NCBI GenBank assembly: GCA_050050175.1
Contig: JASFUT010000040.1
Location: forward strand, 1 to 16,281
Reading direction: 5' to 3'
Length of the DNA: 16,281 nt
Origin: CAVQCX01 sp050050175
GTDB lineage: Bacteria; Pseudomonadota; Gammaproteobacteria; Chromatiales; Chromatiaceae
Below, piece by piece: positions 7,756 through 14,256 of the stretch (position 1 is its first letter; each line of letters starts with the position of its first letter). The notes beneath the pieces were generated by a model that ran no database searches, was not told where the DNA came from, and was given only the letters and a program-made list of their open reading frames with translations. The position numbers and the translations under genes were made by a program.

Positions 7756-8121
7756 TCAGGACGGCGTATAGAGGTGCGAGGCATCGACGAAGACCAGGTA
7801 CTCGCGGATTCGCTCTCCGCTCATCCTGAAGATGTTGGCGAAGGGCACCGACAGGCGGCTTCCGTCGTGGCGGGTGTAGGTGACCCGGCCCTGACAGATC
7901 ACTGCGTCGCCCGCGACCCAGGTGTCCGACACCTGGTGGCTGATGCCGGCGATGCTCTGGAAGAAGCCGGCAACCGCCTGGCGCACCGATTCGAGGCCTT
8001 CCACCGGCTCGGCATTGCCGAAGCGGAAGACGACGTCGGGGGCGAGCCGGGCCGAGAAGCCGTCGGCGTCCCGGGCGTCGATCGAGGAGAACAGCGGGGA
8101 GATCCAGTGGGGCTCGCTCAC
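7756..8121 (-). CDS. NTF2/SnoaL-like family protein
   Basis: A 121-residue protein with the cone-shaped alpha+beta barrel pattern of the nuclear transport factor 2/SnoaL/ketosteroid-isomerase superfamily: an N-terminal helix (SPLFSSIDARDADGFSARLA), FRFGNAEPVEGLESVRQAV, then the strands VAGDAVICQGRVTYTRHDG and VPFANIFRMSGERIREYLVF. Such proteins bind or isomerise small hydrophobic molecules; the substrate cannot be read from sequence. The GTG at 8121 is preferred because a perfect AGGAGG lies 6 nt upstream and the protein begins at the expected domain edge; the much longer open frame upstream is non-coding. It lies between the SDR/DUF2867 gene and the PqaA-family gene in one direction. Confidence 0.8.
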   Translation of the reverse strand: MSEPHWISPLFSSIDARDADGFSARLAPDVVFRFGNAEPVEGLESVRQAVAGFFQSIAGISHQVSDTWVAGDAVICQGRVTYTRHDGSRLSVPFANIFRMSGERIREYLVFVDASHLYTPS

Positions 8122-8127
8122 GATAGG

Positions 8128-8133
8128 CCTCCT
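8128..8133 (-). promoter_or_regulatory. Ribosome binding site fixing a GTG start
   Basis: The minus strand reads AGGAGG, a perfect Shine-Dalgarno, six nucleotides before GTG 8121. It decides the start of the NTF2-like gene within a much longer open frame. Confidence 0.8.
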
Positions 8134-8285
8134 GGGTATGGCTCGGATGCGCGGGCTTTGGACGGCGCTCGATGATACAGCCCTTCTCAGAGGTATTGCC
8201 AGGCCGGCCGTCCGCGGCTCTGTAGCGCCCTGCCTGCGGGCGTCAGGGCCGCCCGTCGCGAAGCGACCGGCGCTCCCGGGCGGGC

Positions 8286-9758
8286 TCAGGGTCTCACGGG
8301 CCGGGCCGCCTCCGCCCGCCGACAGATCGCCCGGGTGAGGCCCTTGAAGATCACCAGGTGGAAGGGCTCGAGGGCGTACCAGTAAAGGAGGCCCCAGACG
8401 CCGGCCGGGTGCCAGTAGGCAGTGGCGGTCAGGCGGGTGCGCTCCTCCGACTCCGGCGTGATCTCGAGCTCGAGCACCCCGGCGCCCGGCGCCTTCATCC
8501 CGAACTCCAGGGTCAGGCGGCGCTCGGGCTCCAGCCCCAGGACCCGCCAGGAGTCGACGGTATCGCCGACTCTCAGATCCTCGGGGTGCCGGCGGCCGCG
8601 TTTCAGCCCGCGGCCGCCCGCCAGCCAGTCCAGGGTCTCGCGAAGGGTCCACAGGAGGTTGAGGTAGTAGTAGCGGTTGCGCCCGCCGACTGCGCAGACC
8701 ACCCGCCAGACGGCGCTTGCCGGGGCGCGGGTCACCGCGCTGCCCGAGGTCCGCTTGGCGTAGTAGGCGTAGTCGAGGCGCCGGCCGCGGATGGCGAAGG
8801 CCCCTTCGGTCCAGCGCGCCTGGACGGTGCTGTGCCGCTCGGCCTCGAATGCCGCCTCCACCGCTTCGCGGAAGCCCAGGAGGCGCTGCGGGACCAGGGC
8901 GCGCAGCGTCGCGTCGTCCGCCGTGAAGTCGTGCTTGAGGCCCTCGATGAGTGCCCGGGCCACGTCGGTGGGCACCGACGTGACCAGCCTGAGCCAGTAG
9001 GATGAGAGCCGGGGGGAGAGCACGGGCACTGGCACAATCAACGGCCTGCGCCGCCCCCCCGCCTCGGCGAGCTCGCCCATCATCGCCTCGTAGGTCAGGC
9101 ACTCGGGGCCGCCCGCGTCGTAGATCTGGCCGGTGGCCTCCGGGACGTACGGCAGCGTGACGAGGTAAGTGAGCAGGTTGTCCAGGGCCAGCGGCGGCGA
9201 CTTGGCGCGCACCCAGCGGGGCGTCACCATCACCGGGAGGTGGTACACCAGATCGCGCATCACCTCGAAGGCCGCCGAGCCCGGGCCCACGATGATGCCC
9301 GCCCGCAGCTCCGTGACCGGAACCCCGCCCCGGCGCAGCACCTCGCCCGTGTCCCGCCGGGACAGGATGTGCTCGGTCTCGGCGCCGTCCGGCACCAGCC
9401 CGCCCAGGTAGATGATGCGCCGCACGCCCGCCGCCTCAGCGGCATGGGCGAGGTTGGCGGCGGCCTGCAGGTCCAGGCGGGCGAAGTCCCTGCCGGCCGC
9501 CATGGAATGGACCAGGTAGTAGACGACCTCCACGCCCTGCAGGGCGGGCGCGAGGGTCTCCGGCCGCAGGGCGTCAGCGCGGACGGTCTCCACACCTTCC
9601 CATCCGCGGGCCTCCAGCACCGAGGGATCGCGGGACGCCGCCCGGACGCGGACTCCCTCGGCGAGCAGCCGTGGCACCAGGTGCGAGCCGACGTAGCCGC
9701 TGGCGCCGACGACGAGCCAGGGCGCTGCGGAGGGCGGAGATCCGGGATTCGGGGTCAT
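8286..9758 (-). CDS. NAD(P)-binding SDR with C-terminal DUF2867 domain
   Basis: A 490-residue two-domain protein. The N-terminal half is an atypical short-chain dehydrogenase with the dinucleotide loop GASGYVGSHL (G18, G21, G24), the DAL stretch after strand 3, and VYYLVHSM. A UDP-glucose-4-epimerase catalytic YxxxK is not evident, as in NmrA/YbjT-like members. The C-terminal part (about 330-480; NRYYYLNLLWTLRETLDWL, DTVDSWRVL, LLYWYALEPFHLVIF) matches DUF2867, a lipid-binding-like domain often fused to such SDRs. Start is ambiguous: ATG 9758 begins just before the Rossmann strand, and an in-frame GTG at 9815 would add 19 residues; neither has a strong Shine-Dalgarno. Related genes often lie in light or singlet-oxygen stress operons (family knowledge), so a photooxidative role is possible. 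Confidence 0.85.
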   Translation of the reverse strand: MTPNPGSPPSAAPWLVVGASGYVGSHLVPRLLAEGVRVRAASRDPSVLEARGWEGVETVRADALRPETLAPALQGVEVVYYLVHSMAAGRDFARLDLQAAANLAHAAEAAGVRRIIYLGGLVPDGAETEHILSRRDTGEVLRRGGVPVTELRAGIIVGPGSAAFEVMRDLVYHLPVMVTPRWVRAKSPPLALDNLLTYLVTLPYVPEATGQIYDAGGPECLTYEAMMGELAEAGGRRRPLIVPVPVLSPRLSSYWLRLVTSVPTDVARALIEGLKHDFTADDATLRALVPQRLLGFREAVEAAFEAERHSTVQARWTEGAFAIRGRRLDYAYYAKRTSGSAVTRAPASAVWRVVCAVGGRNRYYYLNLLWTLRETLDWLAGGRGLKRGRRHPEDLRVGDTVDSWRVLGLEPERRLTLEFGMKAPGAGVLELEITPESEERTRLTATAYWHPAGVWGLLYWYALEPFHLVIFKGLTRAICRRAEAARPVRP

Positions 9759-9930
9759 TGGCGGGTCGACGCTCGCCGGTGCGGCCTCGGTGAATGATAG
9801 AGGCGAATGCGGCACCCGGGGAGACGGCCGGCCCCAGCGGCCGCACGGCGAGCCGGGGCCGGGCGCGCGCCTGTGTACGGCGCGCCGGGGAGGGACACCC
9901 CGGAACCCGGGGCGCGCCGCAGGGCGCTGC

Positions 9931-10128
9931 TCAAGGGCGCAAGCCCGTGCGCAGCCTTTTCAGGAAGCCCCTGGACGGGCGGTAGGCCAGGATCGGGTAG
10001 AGCGCCTCTCCGGGGCGGGGCGGCGGATGTGCGGCGGTTTGTATCCCCGGGAAGCGTGCCTGACGGAAGCTCTCCACCTCGGCGGCGATTCTCTCGTCGC
10101 GTTTGATGTGCGTGTCATAGGTGCCCAT
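9931..10128 (-). CDS. Small hypothetical protein
   Basis: A 65-residue basic frame reading MGTYDTHIKRDERIAAEV at its start and ending in FLKRLRTGLRP. Its codons end mostly in G or C and avoid rare triplets, unlike most shadow frames here, and it is the first frame downstream of the strong minus-strand promoter at 10239-10267. No family recognised and no signal peptide or membrane helix. An in-frame ATG at 10155 would add nine residues; neither start has a good Shine-Dalgarno, which keeps confidence moderate. Confidence 0.5.
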   Translation of the reverse strand: MGTYDTHIKRDERIAAEVESFRQARFPGIQTAAHPPPRPGEALYPILAYRPSRGFLKRLRTGLRP

Positions 10129-10238
10129 GGCATCCGTCCGCGTTTTCCGGGGCATGGCCGGGACCAGTCCACGGGCATGCGCTGTCGAGGGCCCCGCGTT
10201 GGACCGGGATCGCCGGTCCGCGAGCCGGGTTCAATATA

Positions 10239-10267
10239 AGTATATTAGGAAATGCTAAATATATCAA
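10239..10267 (-). promoter_or_regulatory. Near-consensus sigma70 promoter with a palindromic spacer
   Basis: On the minus strand TTGATA (10267-10262) and TATACT (10244-10239) are separated by exactly 17 bp; each matches the consensus at five of six positions. The spacer holds TTAG-N6-CTAA, an operator-sized inverted repeat in very AT-rich DNA that contrasts with the GC-rich surroundings. Transcription would start near 10232 and run into the small hypothetical gene and perhaps on to the SDR gene. Confidence 0.7.
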
Positions 10268-10285
10268 GCCGTCTGCCGGGCCTCT

Positions 10286-11482
10286 TCATGGCAAGGCGGC
10301 TCTTGCGGCGGGAGCGGCGGCGGTTCCGCCGGGCGCCTCCTGAGCTCGGGTCGAGGCTGCGTCGCTGCCGACGAGCAACGGGATGAACTCGGGGAGCCTG
10401 AGCAGGGATACCTCCGGATCCCGTTCCAGCCTCTCGTCGAGGAAGTCGATGGCGCGGGTCACGTCCGTGATCGCGTCGGGCAGTGGCCGAAGCGGCTCTC
10501 CGAGACCCCGGGTGAAGTCGTCCCAGTGGATAGGCACGACCGTACCGGCTCCGACGGTGCCTGCGACCTCCTCGTAGTACCGATGCACGTATTCCGGGGT
10601 CTGCTCACCCAGGAGTGCCACGCCGAGGAACACGACGTCGGCCCGGTAGCCCCGCAGCGCACCCGGTCGGAACCCGGCGCTTCCGTGCACGAGCACGGCA
10701 CCCAGGGGATGGTCGATGTGAATCGAGTAGACGTCCCCGGCCCTGTAGTCCGTGAATCGGGCCGGCGGGCGCAGGGGCTCGGCGACCCGATCCGGACCGG
10801 AAGGAAGAAGCCCACCGAGATCGGAGCGGCCGTGCCTGCTCTCCACCAGGGTGACGCGGAATTTCCCGAAGCACAGCGGCCGGCCCGCCGGCACCCGGCA
10901 GTCCGGCAGTCGGGCAGGCCGGACGCAGTCGGCATCGCCCTTCTCCGGCGGGCCGGTCCCAGGCTCGGGGACCACCACGCATATGTCCTCCTCGGGGATG
11001 CCGCCGCCGAGGGCGATCTGGCGGGCGGACTCCGACCCTACCAGACTGGCTCCGGTCAGCCGGGCGACGGTCGGGGCGTCCATGGCATGATCGTAGTGCG
11101 AATGGCTTACGAGCACGGCGTCCAGCCGCTCCACGCGCGCGCGGGCGAGGGCCCGCCGGATGCCCGCCTCGTCTGGTGCCACCCGACCGAAGAGCACCTG
11201 CCACCAAGGGGGGCGCGAGAAGAACCCGTCGGTCATCAGCGCGGTCTCGCCGTCGGTGACGAGCACCGTGGTGTTGCCGAGAAAGGTGGCCGTCAGACGC
11301 CTGTCCCCCAGCCGGCTCTCGGGCGCCAGCACGTACCCCGGCGTGGCCGCCGACCGGTGCGGACCGCCGTAGTAGCCGACACAGCCGGCCGAGGGCAGTG
11401 TCAACAGCAGCGCCAGGGGGGCGATCCAGGCAAGGGCCCGGTCCCTGTGGCCATACCGCGGTCCGGGGCTGGGGAATGGCAT
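10286..11482 (-). CDS. Metallo-beta-lactamase-fold hydrolase, probable lipoprotein
   Basis: This 398-residue protein has the MBL-fold zinc motif SHSHYDH (H127, H129, D131, H132), with H217 (ESRHG) and H319 (PIHWDDF) as probable further ligands. This is the order expected of UlaG-like and related MBL hydrolases. The first 34 residues form a lipoprotein signal, LLLTLPSAGC with C34 as the modified cysteine, placing it in the membrane-facing periplasm. Its substrate cannot be inferred. The ATG at 11482 lies 11 nt after AGGAG, a rather long spacing. The C-terminal 25 residues are Ala/Gly-rich and low-complexity. The gene is divergent from the sulfur globule protein gene and its stop is 18 bp upstream of the strong promoter, so it seems to form its own unit. 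Confidence 0.85.
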   Translation of the reverse strand: MPFPSPGPRYGHRDRALAWIAPLALLLTLPSAGCVGYYGGPHRSAATPGYVLAPESRLGDRRLTATFLGNTTVLVTDGETALMTDGFFSRPPWWQVLFGRVAPDEAGIRRALARARVERLDAVLVSHSHYDHAMDAPTVARLTGASLVGSESARQIALGGGIPEEDICVVVPEPGTGPPEKGDADCVRPARLPDCRVPAGRPLCFGKFRVTLVESRHGRSDLGGLLPSGPDRVAEPLRPPARFTDYRAGDVYSIHIDHPLGAVLVHGSAGFRPGALRGYRADVVFLGVALLGEQTPEYVHRYYEEVAGTVGAGTVVPIHWDDFTRGLGEPLRPLPDAITDVTRAIDFLDERLERDPEVSLLRLPEFIPLLVGSDAASTRAQEAPGGTAAAPAARAALP

Positions 11483-11565
11483 TGGACGATGAGCTCCTGG
11501 TGACGGACGACGGGGCCGCCTCGGCGGCGTGAAATGACGGAATCGCGTAGCGCCGCGCTATTCGC

Positions 11566-11571
11566 TATACT
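11566..11571 (+). promoter_or_regulatory. Candidate -10 box for the sulfur globule protein gene
   Basis: TATACT matches the sigma70 -10 consensus at five of six positions. A start about 7 nt downstream would place the hairpin at 11578 at the very 5' end of the transcript. No good -35 hexamer is visible, so a different sigma factor or activator may be needed. Confidence 0.35.
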
Positions 11572-11577
11572 CCGTCT

Positions 11578-11616
11578 GAGCCCGGCCGGTCGGGATGTAC
11601 CCGACACGGCCGGCTC
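11578..11616 (+). other. Leader stem-loop upstream of the sulfur globule protein gene
   Basis: GAGCCCGGCCG (11578-11588) pairs with CGGCCGGCTC (11607-11616) with a bulge, and GTCGGG (11589-11594) pairs with CCCGAC (11600-11605) around a 5-nt loop. It lacks a following T-run, so an mRNA-stabilising 5' structure is more likely than a terminator. A smaller hairpin (GGCTTC/GAAGCC, 11663-11678) follows. Confidence 0.55.
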
Positions 11617-11860
11617 GGCATTGGGTTTGCGTTACGCAGGCAAGGCGACCCGACCGAAGCTGGGCTTCCCAAGAAGCCGTGAATAGGGGGTTTCCGGGCA
11701 GGGCTCTTGGGCCGGCCGGTCTTCGACGCCCTTCGCGCGGGGTTCGCCTTGGATATTCTTTCGTCGCCAGCAGACGGGGGAATTGCCGCCGCTCTCGCCC
11801 GTGCGGGAGTCCTGTACGCGCAGATCCGGTGATTCGTATTCCCAACATACAGGAATCAAC

Positions 11861-12229
11861 ATGATGAATAAGACGATCAAGACCGCGACGTTTGCCGCGT
11901 TCGTCGGCCTGGCCGGCGCCTCCTTCTCGGCCAACGCCTTCTGGGGCGGTCCCTGGGGTGGTGGTCCCGGCGGTTGGGGCGACGACTGGTTCGGCGACGG
12001 CTGGGGCAGCGGCGACTTCAACATGAGCATGAGCGGCAGCGGCAGCGGCCGTGGTCGCGGCTACGGCTATGGCTATGGCTACCCGTACTACGGGTACGGC
12101 TATCCCGGTGCCTGGGGCGGTTATCCCGGCGCCTGGGGCGGTCCTTACGGCGGCTACCCCGGCGCCTGGGGCGGCTACCCCGGCTACGCCCAGCCTGCCG
12201 CGCCGCAGGGCTCTACCGAGCAGCAGTAA
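11861..12229 (+). CDS. Sulfur globule protein family (Sgp-like)
   Basis: A 122-residue exported structural protein: signal peptide of 26 residues (SFSANA before FWGG) and a mature part dominated by Gly, Tyr, Trp and Pro. The mature start FWGGPWGGGPGGW is the hallmark of the sulfur globule envelope proteins (SgpA/B/C) that coat periplasmic sulfur droplets in purple sulfur bacteria and some chemotrophs. Later parts hold GYGYGYGYP and three copies of YPGAWGG (12101-12121, 12122-12142, 12155-12175). The ATG at 11861 follows AGGA by 6 nt; a second ATG at 11864 is possible. A long structured leader precedes it and two hairpins follow, in keeping with a highly expressed single-gene transcript. Which Sgp class it belongs to cannot be told. 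Confidence 0.85.
   Translation: MMNKTIKTATFAAFVGLAGASFSANAFWGGPWGGGPGGWGDDWFGDGWGSGDFNMSMSGSGSGRGRGYGYGYGYPYYGYGYPGAWGGYPGAWGGPYGGYPGAWGGYPGYAQPAAPQGSTEQQ
12101..12175 (+). repeat. Three copies of a 21-bp repeat within the sgp gene
   Basis: Each unit codes YPGAWGG; the first two are directly adjacent, and the third follows a PYGG spacer. Third-base differences (GGT/GGC, TAT/TAC) show that the protein motif is conserved more than the DNA. This favours in-frame expansion or contraction by slippage. Confidence 0.85.
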
Positions 12230-12242
12230 GCCTCTTTCGGTT

Positions 12243-12260
12243 CCGGCCCCTTCGGGCCGG
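12243..12260 (+). terminator. Hairpin just after the sgp gene
   Basis: CCGGCCC (12243-12249), loop CTTC, GGGCCGG (12254-12260): a perfect 7-bp stem with a stable tetraloop, 14 bp past the stop. It has no T-run and may act as a 3' stabiliser ahead of the second hairpin. Confidence 0.5.
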
Positions 12261-12279
12261 TTCCGCATCGAGGGCCAGG

Positions 12280-12310
12280 GCCGGTCCGACGTCAGTCGGC
12301 CCGGCTTTTT
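12280..12310 (+). terminator. Rho-independent terminator of the sgp transcript
   Basis: GCCGGTCCGAC (12280-12290) and GTCGGCCCGGC (12295-12305) form an 11-bp stem with one mismatch and a GTCA loop, followed by TTTTT (12306-12310). It overlaps the last codons of the convergent small gene. Confidence 0.8.
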
Positions 12311-12600
12311 GCTTTCGGCGCGGGTGTCCTGCGGCTCCAGTGTGGATTGCGCTTGCCGTCGCTGCGTGCATTGAACTCTTCGGCGCAGCGCGCCGCGTGC
12401 TCGGTGACCTCCTCTCGAGTGCCCCGGCACCAGCCCGTGATCGCGGAGCGGCCGCCCGTCAGCACGTAGCGGTGCCAGTCGTCGCCTTCGGCGCCGCCGG
12501 GCCCTGTCGACTTGTGCACCGACGCGACGCGGTAGTGGGCCGGCCCCTGGCTCATCGGGGTCGCCCTGGTCTGTTCGATCTGCTTCGCTTCGTCTTCCAT
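12292..12600 (-). CDS. Small conserved-looking hypothetical protein
   Basis: A 102-residue soluble protein with an acidic N-terminus (MEDEAKQIEQTR), a central part (HYRVASVHKSTGPGG, DDWHRYVLTGGRSAITGW, REEVTEHAARCAEEFNAR) that looks like a compact alpha/beta domain, and a basic Lys/Arg/Pro tail. I do not recognise a named family. Start ATG 12600 precedes the acidic segment but lacks a clear Shine-Dalgarno; ATG 12552-12554 is an alternative. Its upstream neighbour on the same strand is the RRM protein, 82 bp away, so the two may share a transcript. Its stop lies inside the sgp terminator stem. Confidence 0.6.
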   Translation of the reverse strand: MEDEAKQIEQTRATPMSQGPAHYRVASVHKSTGPGGAEGDDWHRYVLTGGRSAITGWCRGTREEVTEHAARCAEEFNARSDGKRNPHWSRRTPAPKAKSRAD

Positions 12601-12682
12601 CTGATGATCCCGTAGTGGTGTATCTCCGTGACCGGCGACCGGTCGCGTCGGCCGCCGGGATGGGGCACCCGGCCGTGCCCCC

Positions 12683-12958
12683 TCAGCGCCGCCCGCGGGT
12701 GCGCCGACCGCCCTTGGCGGTCTTGCGCTCCTCCCGGACCCGCAGCGAGTGGCCCTTGAAGGACTTGCCGTCCAGGTCGGCCATGGCGGCGCGGGCCTCG
12801 TGCCCCTCCATCTCCACGAAACCGAACCCCTTGCACTGGCCGCTGAACACATCGGTGGCGAGTCTCACGGACCGGACCGTACCGTGCCGGGAAAAAAGAT
12901 CGCGGACATCGGACTCGCTGGTGTCCTGTGCCAGGTTTCCTATGAACATCGTGCGCAT
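12683..12958 (-). CDS. RRM-type RNA-binding protein
   Basis: A 91-residue single RNA recognition motif protein. RNP2 is MFIGNL (4-9) and RNP1 is KGFGFVEM (43-50), whose aromatic residues stack on RNA bases, followed by a basic tail (KTAKGGRRTRGRR). Such proteins, common in proteobacteria and cyanobacteria, bind single-stranded RNA and are often cold- or stress-induced; the target is unknown. The start at 12958 is fixed by AGGAG 7 nt upstream. A plausible promoter lies about 100 bp upstream, giving a leader of some 90 nt. Confidence 0.92.
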   Translation of the reverse strand: MRTMFIGNLAQDTSESDVRDLFSRHGTVRSVRLATDVFSGQCKGFGFVEMEGHEARAAMADLDGKSFKGHSLRVREERKTAKGGRRTRGRR

Positions 12959-13056
12959 GCAACTCTCCTGTCTGGGGCCGTGGGGCGGCCGGCGCCCGTC
13001 GAATCGGCGCCCGGTTCCGGGCTCAGCGGGCGCGCAGTAATCCGGCTGACAGAAGA

Positions 13057-13084
13057 ATTACAGTTACGTCGTGCTGGATGGAAA
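13057..13084 (-). promoter_or_regulatory. Candidate promoter of the RRM protein gene
   Basis: On the minus strand TTTCCA (13084-13079) and TGTAAT (13062-13057) are 16 bp apart, matching sigma70 consensus at four and five of six positions. A start near 13050 leaves about a 90-nt leader. Confidence 0.4.
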
Positions 13085-13411
13085 CCGGTATGGTCCGGCG
13101 GTATATCCCCGCCACAGCGTATTGGTCACGTCTCTCCCGGACCGGACCGATCACGCACTGTGCAGATGACCGCGGACACCGGAATGGCACTATCTTAACA
13201 CGAAACCGGTCTCGCCCCCCACCTCGACCCGGCCGCCGCGCTGGCCTCGCAGCGCCCGCCGGGGCGCTCAGCACTGCCGCCGCGCGCTGTCCGCGACGCC
13301 GGCGAGCGCCGCGATGAATCCCCCGCCCGTGCGTGGACCCGCCCCGACCCGGGCGGCTGCTCGGCGGCTGCGCCAGGTTCATTGTCCGGAGAGCCCATGG
13401 GCGGTCCGGCG

Positions 13412-13439
13412 TTGCAGTCGGCCGGGTCCTTGCTATCGT
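13412..13439 (+). promoter_or_regulatory. Weak candidate promoter of sodC
   Basis: TTGCAG (13412-13417) and TATCGT (13434-13439) are 16 bp apart, about 45 bp upstream of the start codon. The match to sigma70 consensus is partial. Confidence 0.28.
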
Positions 13440-13484
13440 TCACAGGGTACGCCAAACCCACGAGCACCAGAGGAGAGGATCACC

Positions 13485-14072
13485 ATGCACAGCACTCACG
13501 CAACCCGCCCGCTGGGCGTACTGGCCGGCCTGCTGCTGGCCGCCGCGGCGACCGGCGCGCTGGCGGGAAATCCCAAGGACGTGGACGTGGCAATGGCCAC
13601 GATCAACGGCTGCGAGGACAAGAACGTCATCGGCACGGCCCTGCTGCACGAGATCCCGAGCGCCGAAGGGATCAAGCAGGTGGAGATCTACATGGTGGTA
13701 CGGGGGCTTTCGGATGGAGACCACGCGGTGCACATTCATGAGACCGCGGCCTGCGAGCCCTGCGGTGCAGCCAAGGGCCACCACGATCCCGGCCCGTTCG
13801 GCAAGTCGACCCCCGACGCACCGGACTTCAACCACCCCTACCACATGGGCGATCTGGTCAACATCAAGGTGGAGAACGGCGTGGGGGTGATGCACACGGT
13901 AACCAATCGCGTCACGCTCTCACCCGGCCGGCTGAGCATCCTCGACAAGGATGGCAGCGCTTTCATCATCCACACCGGGAAGGACACCTACTGCGACCAC
14001 GAAGACGAGCTCAACAAGGGCTGCGCCGGAGGTGCCCGCGACGCCTGCGGCATCATTCGTCCGCTCATGTAG
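13485..14072 (+). CDS. sodC: Periplasmic Cu,Zn superoxide dismutase
   Basis: A 195-residue enzyme that dismutates superoxide in the periplasm. A signal peptide (to about residue 27, ATGALA) precedes the beta-barrel. Metal ligands are visible in order: copper H83 and H85 (VHIHE), bridging H99 (GHHDP), zinc H117, H120 and D123 (NHPYHMGD), and copper H163 (IIHTG), with active-site Arg near R185 (GGARDACG). C90 and C188 form the usual disulfide; C170 and C180 suggest a second one, and C43 and C93 are extra. ATG 13485 follows a strong AGGAGAGGA Shine-Dalgarno. A perfect terminator follows at once, so the gene is a single unit. It would protect exported redox proteins from superoxide. Confidence 0.93.
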   Translation: MHSTHATRPLGVLAGLLLAAAATGALAGNPKDVDVAMATINGCEDKNVIGTALLHEIPSAEGIKQVEIYMVVRGLSDGDHAVHIHETAACEPCGAAKGHHDPGPFGKSTPDAPDFNHPYHMGDLVNIKVENGVGVMHTVTNRVTLSPGRLSILDKDGSAFIIHTGKDTYCDHEDELNKGCAGGARDACGIIRPLM

Positions 14073-14100
14073 GCGGGCGGCGTCCGTTCGCTCTGCATTG

Positions 14101-14140
14101 GACGACCCCGCCGTGCTTCAGGCGGGGTCGTCTTTTCTTT
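14101..14140 (+). terminator. Rho-independent terminator of sodC
   Basis: GACGACCCCGCC (14101-14112) and GGCGGGGTCGTC (14121-14132) form a perfect 12-bp stem, followed by a T-rich tract to 14140. A second 9-bp hairpin (14143-14164) follows without a T-run. Confidence 0.93.
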
Positions 14141-14256
14141 CCCCCGGACCCGCGGGGGTCCGGGCGGTGCGCGGCAGTCAGCGGGGAACGGTGCGGATCT
14201 TCCGGCCGCGGGCCGGTCCCCGCAACCGGCCCGATCATGCGGGCCAGGCGCGGGCT

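Larger units (their letters stand above)
11483..11860. other. Gene-free divergent region with structured sgp leader
   Basis: No convincing gene lies in these 378 bp between the divergent MBL lipoprotein and sulfur globule protein genes. They contain a plus-strand -10-like box, an imperfect 21-base-arm hairpin and a second short hairpin, described separately. An 89-codon open frame across the leader uses rare, AT-ended and arginine-heavy codons unlike the neighbours and is not called. Confidence 0.6.
12959..13484. other. Divergent region between the RRM and sodC genes
   Basis: No gene is supported in these 526 bp. The half near the RRM gene is comparatively AT-rich and holds a candidate minus-strand promoter; the half near sodC is GC-rich with a weak plus-strand promoter candidate. 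Open frames here are short shadows. No tRNA or repeat was seen. Confidence 0.6.

Noticed and set aside
6219..7829. Long plus-strand open frame opposite the PqaA-family gene
   Set aside because: It mirrors a recognised protein and is low-complexity Arg/Gly/His-rich, typical of GC-rich antisense frames.
11621..11700. Possible cyclic-di-GMP or other known riboswitch before sgp
   Set aside because: Conserved core sequences of the classes I know (such as the GEMM GGCAAACC and CGCAAAGC elements) are absent.
11595..11864. 89-codon frame in the sgp leader whose stop overlaps the sgp start codon
   Set aside because: The overlap is suggestive, but the codons are rare and Arg-rich, its start sits in a hairpin loop, and there is no ribosome site.
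11632..12430. Minus-strand Ala/Pro-rich frames opposite the sgp gene
   Set aside because: They result from the Gly/Tyr-rich repeats read on the other strand and have no start signals.
14143..14164. Second 9-bp hairpin after the sodC terminator as a terminator for the minus-strand rhodanese
   Set aside because: No T-run follows on the minus strand and it is about 90 bp from the gene's stop.
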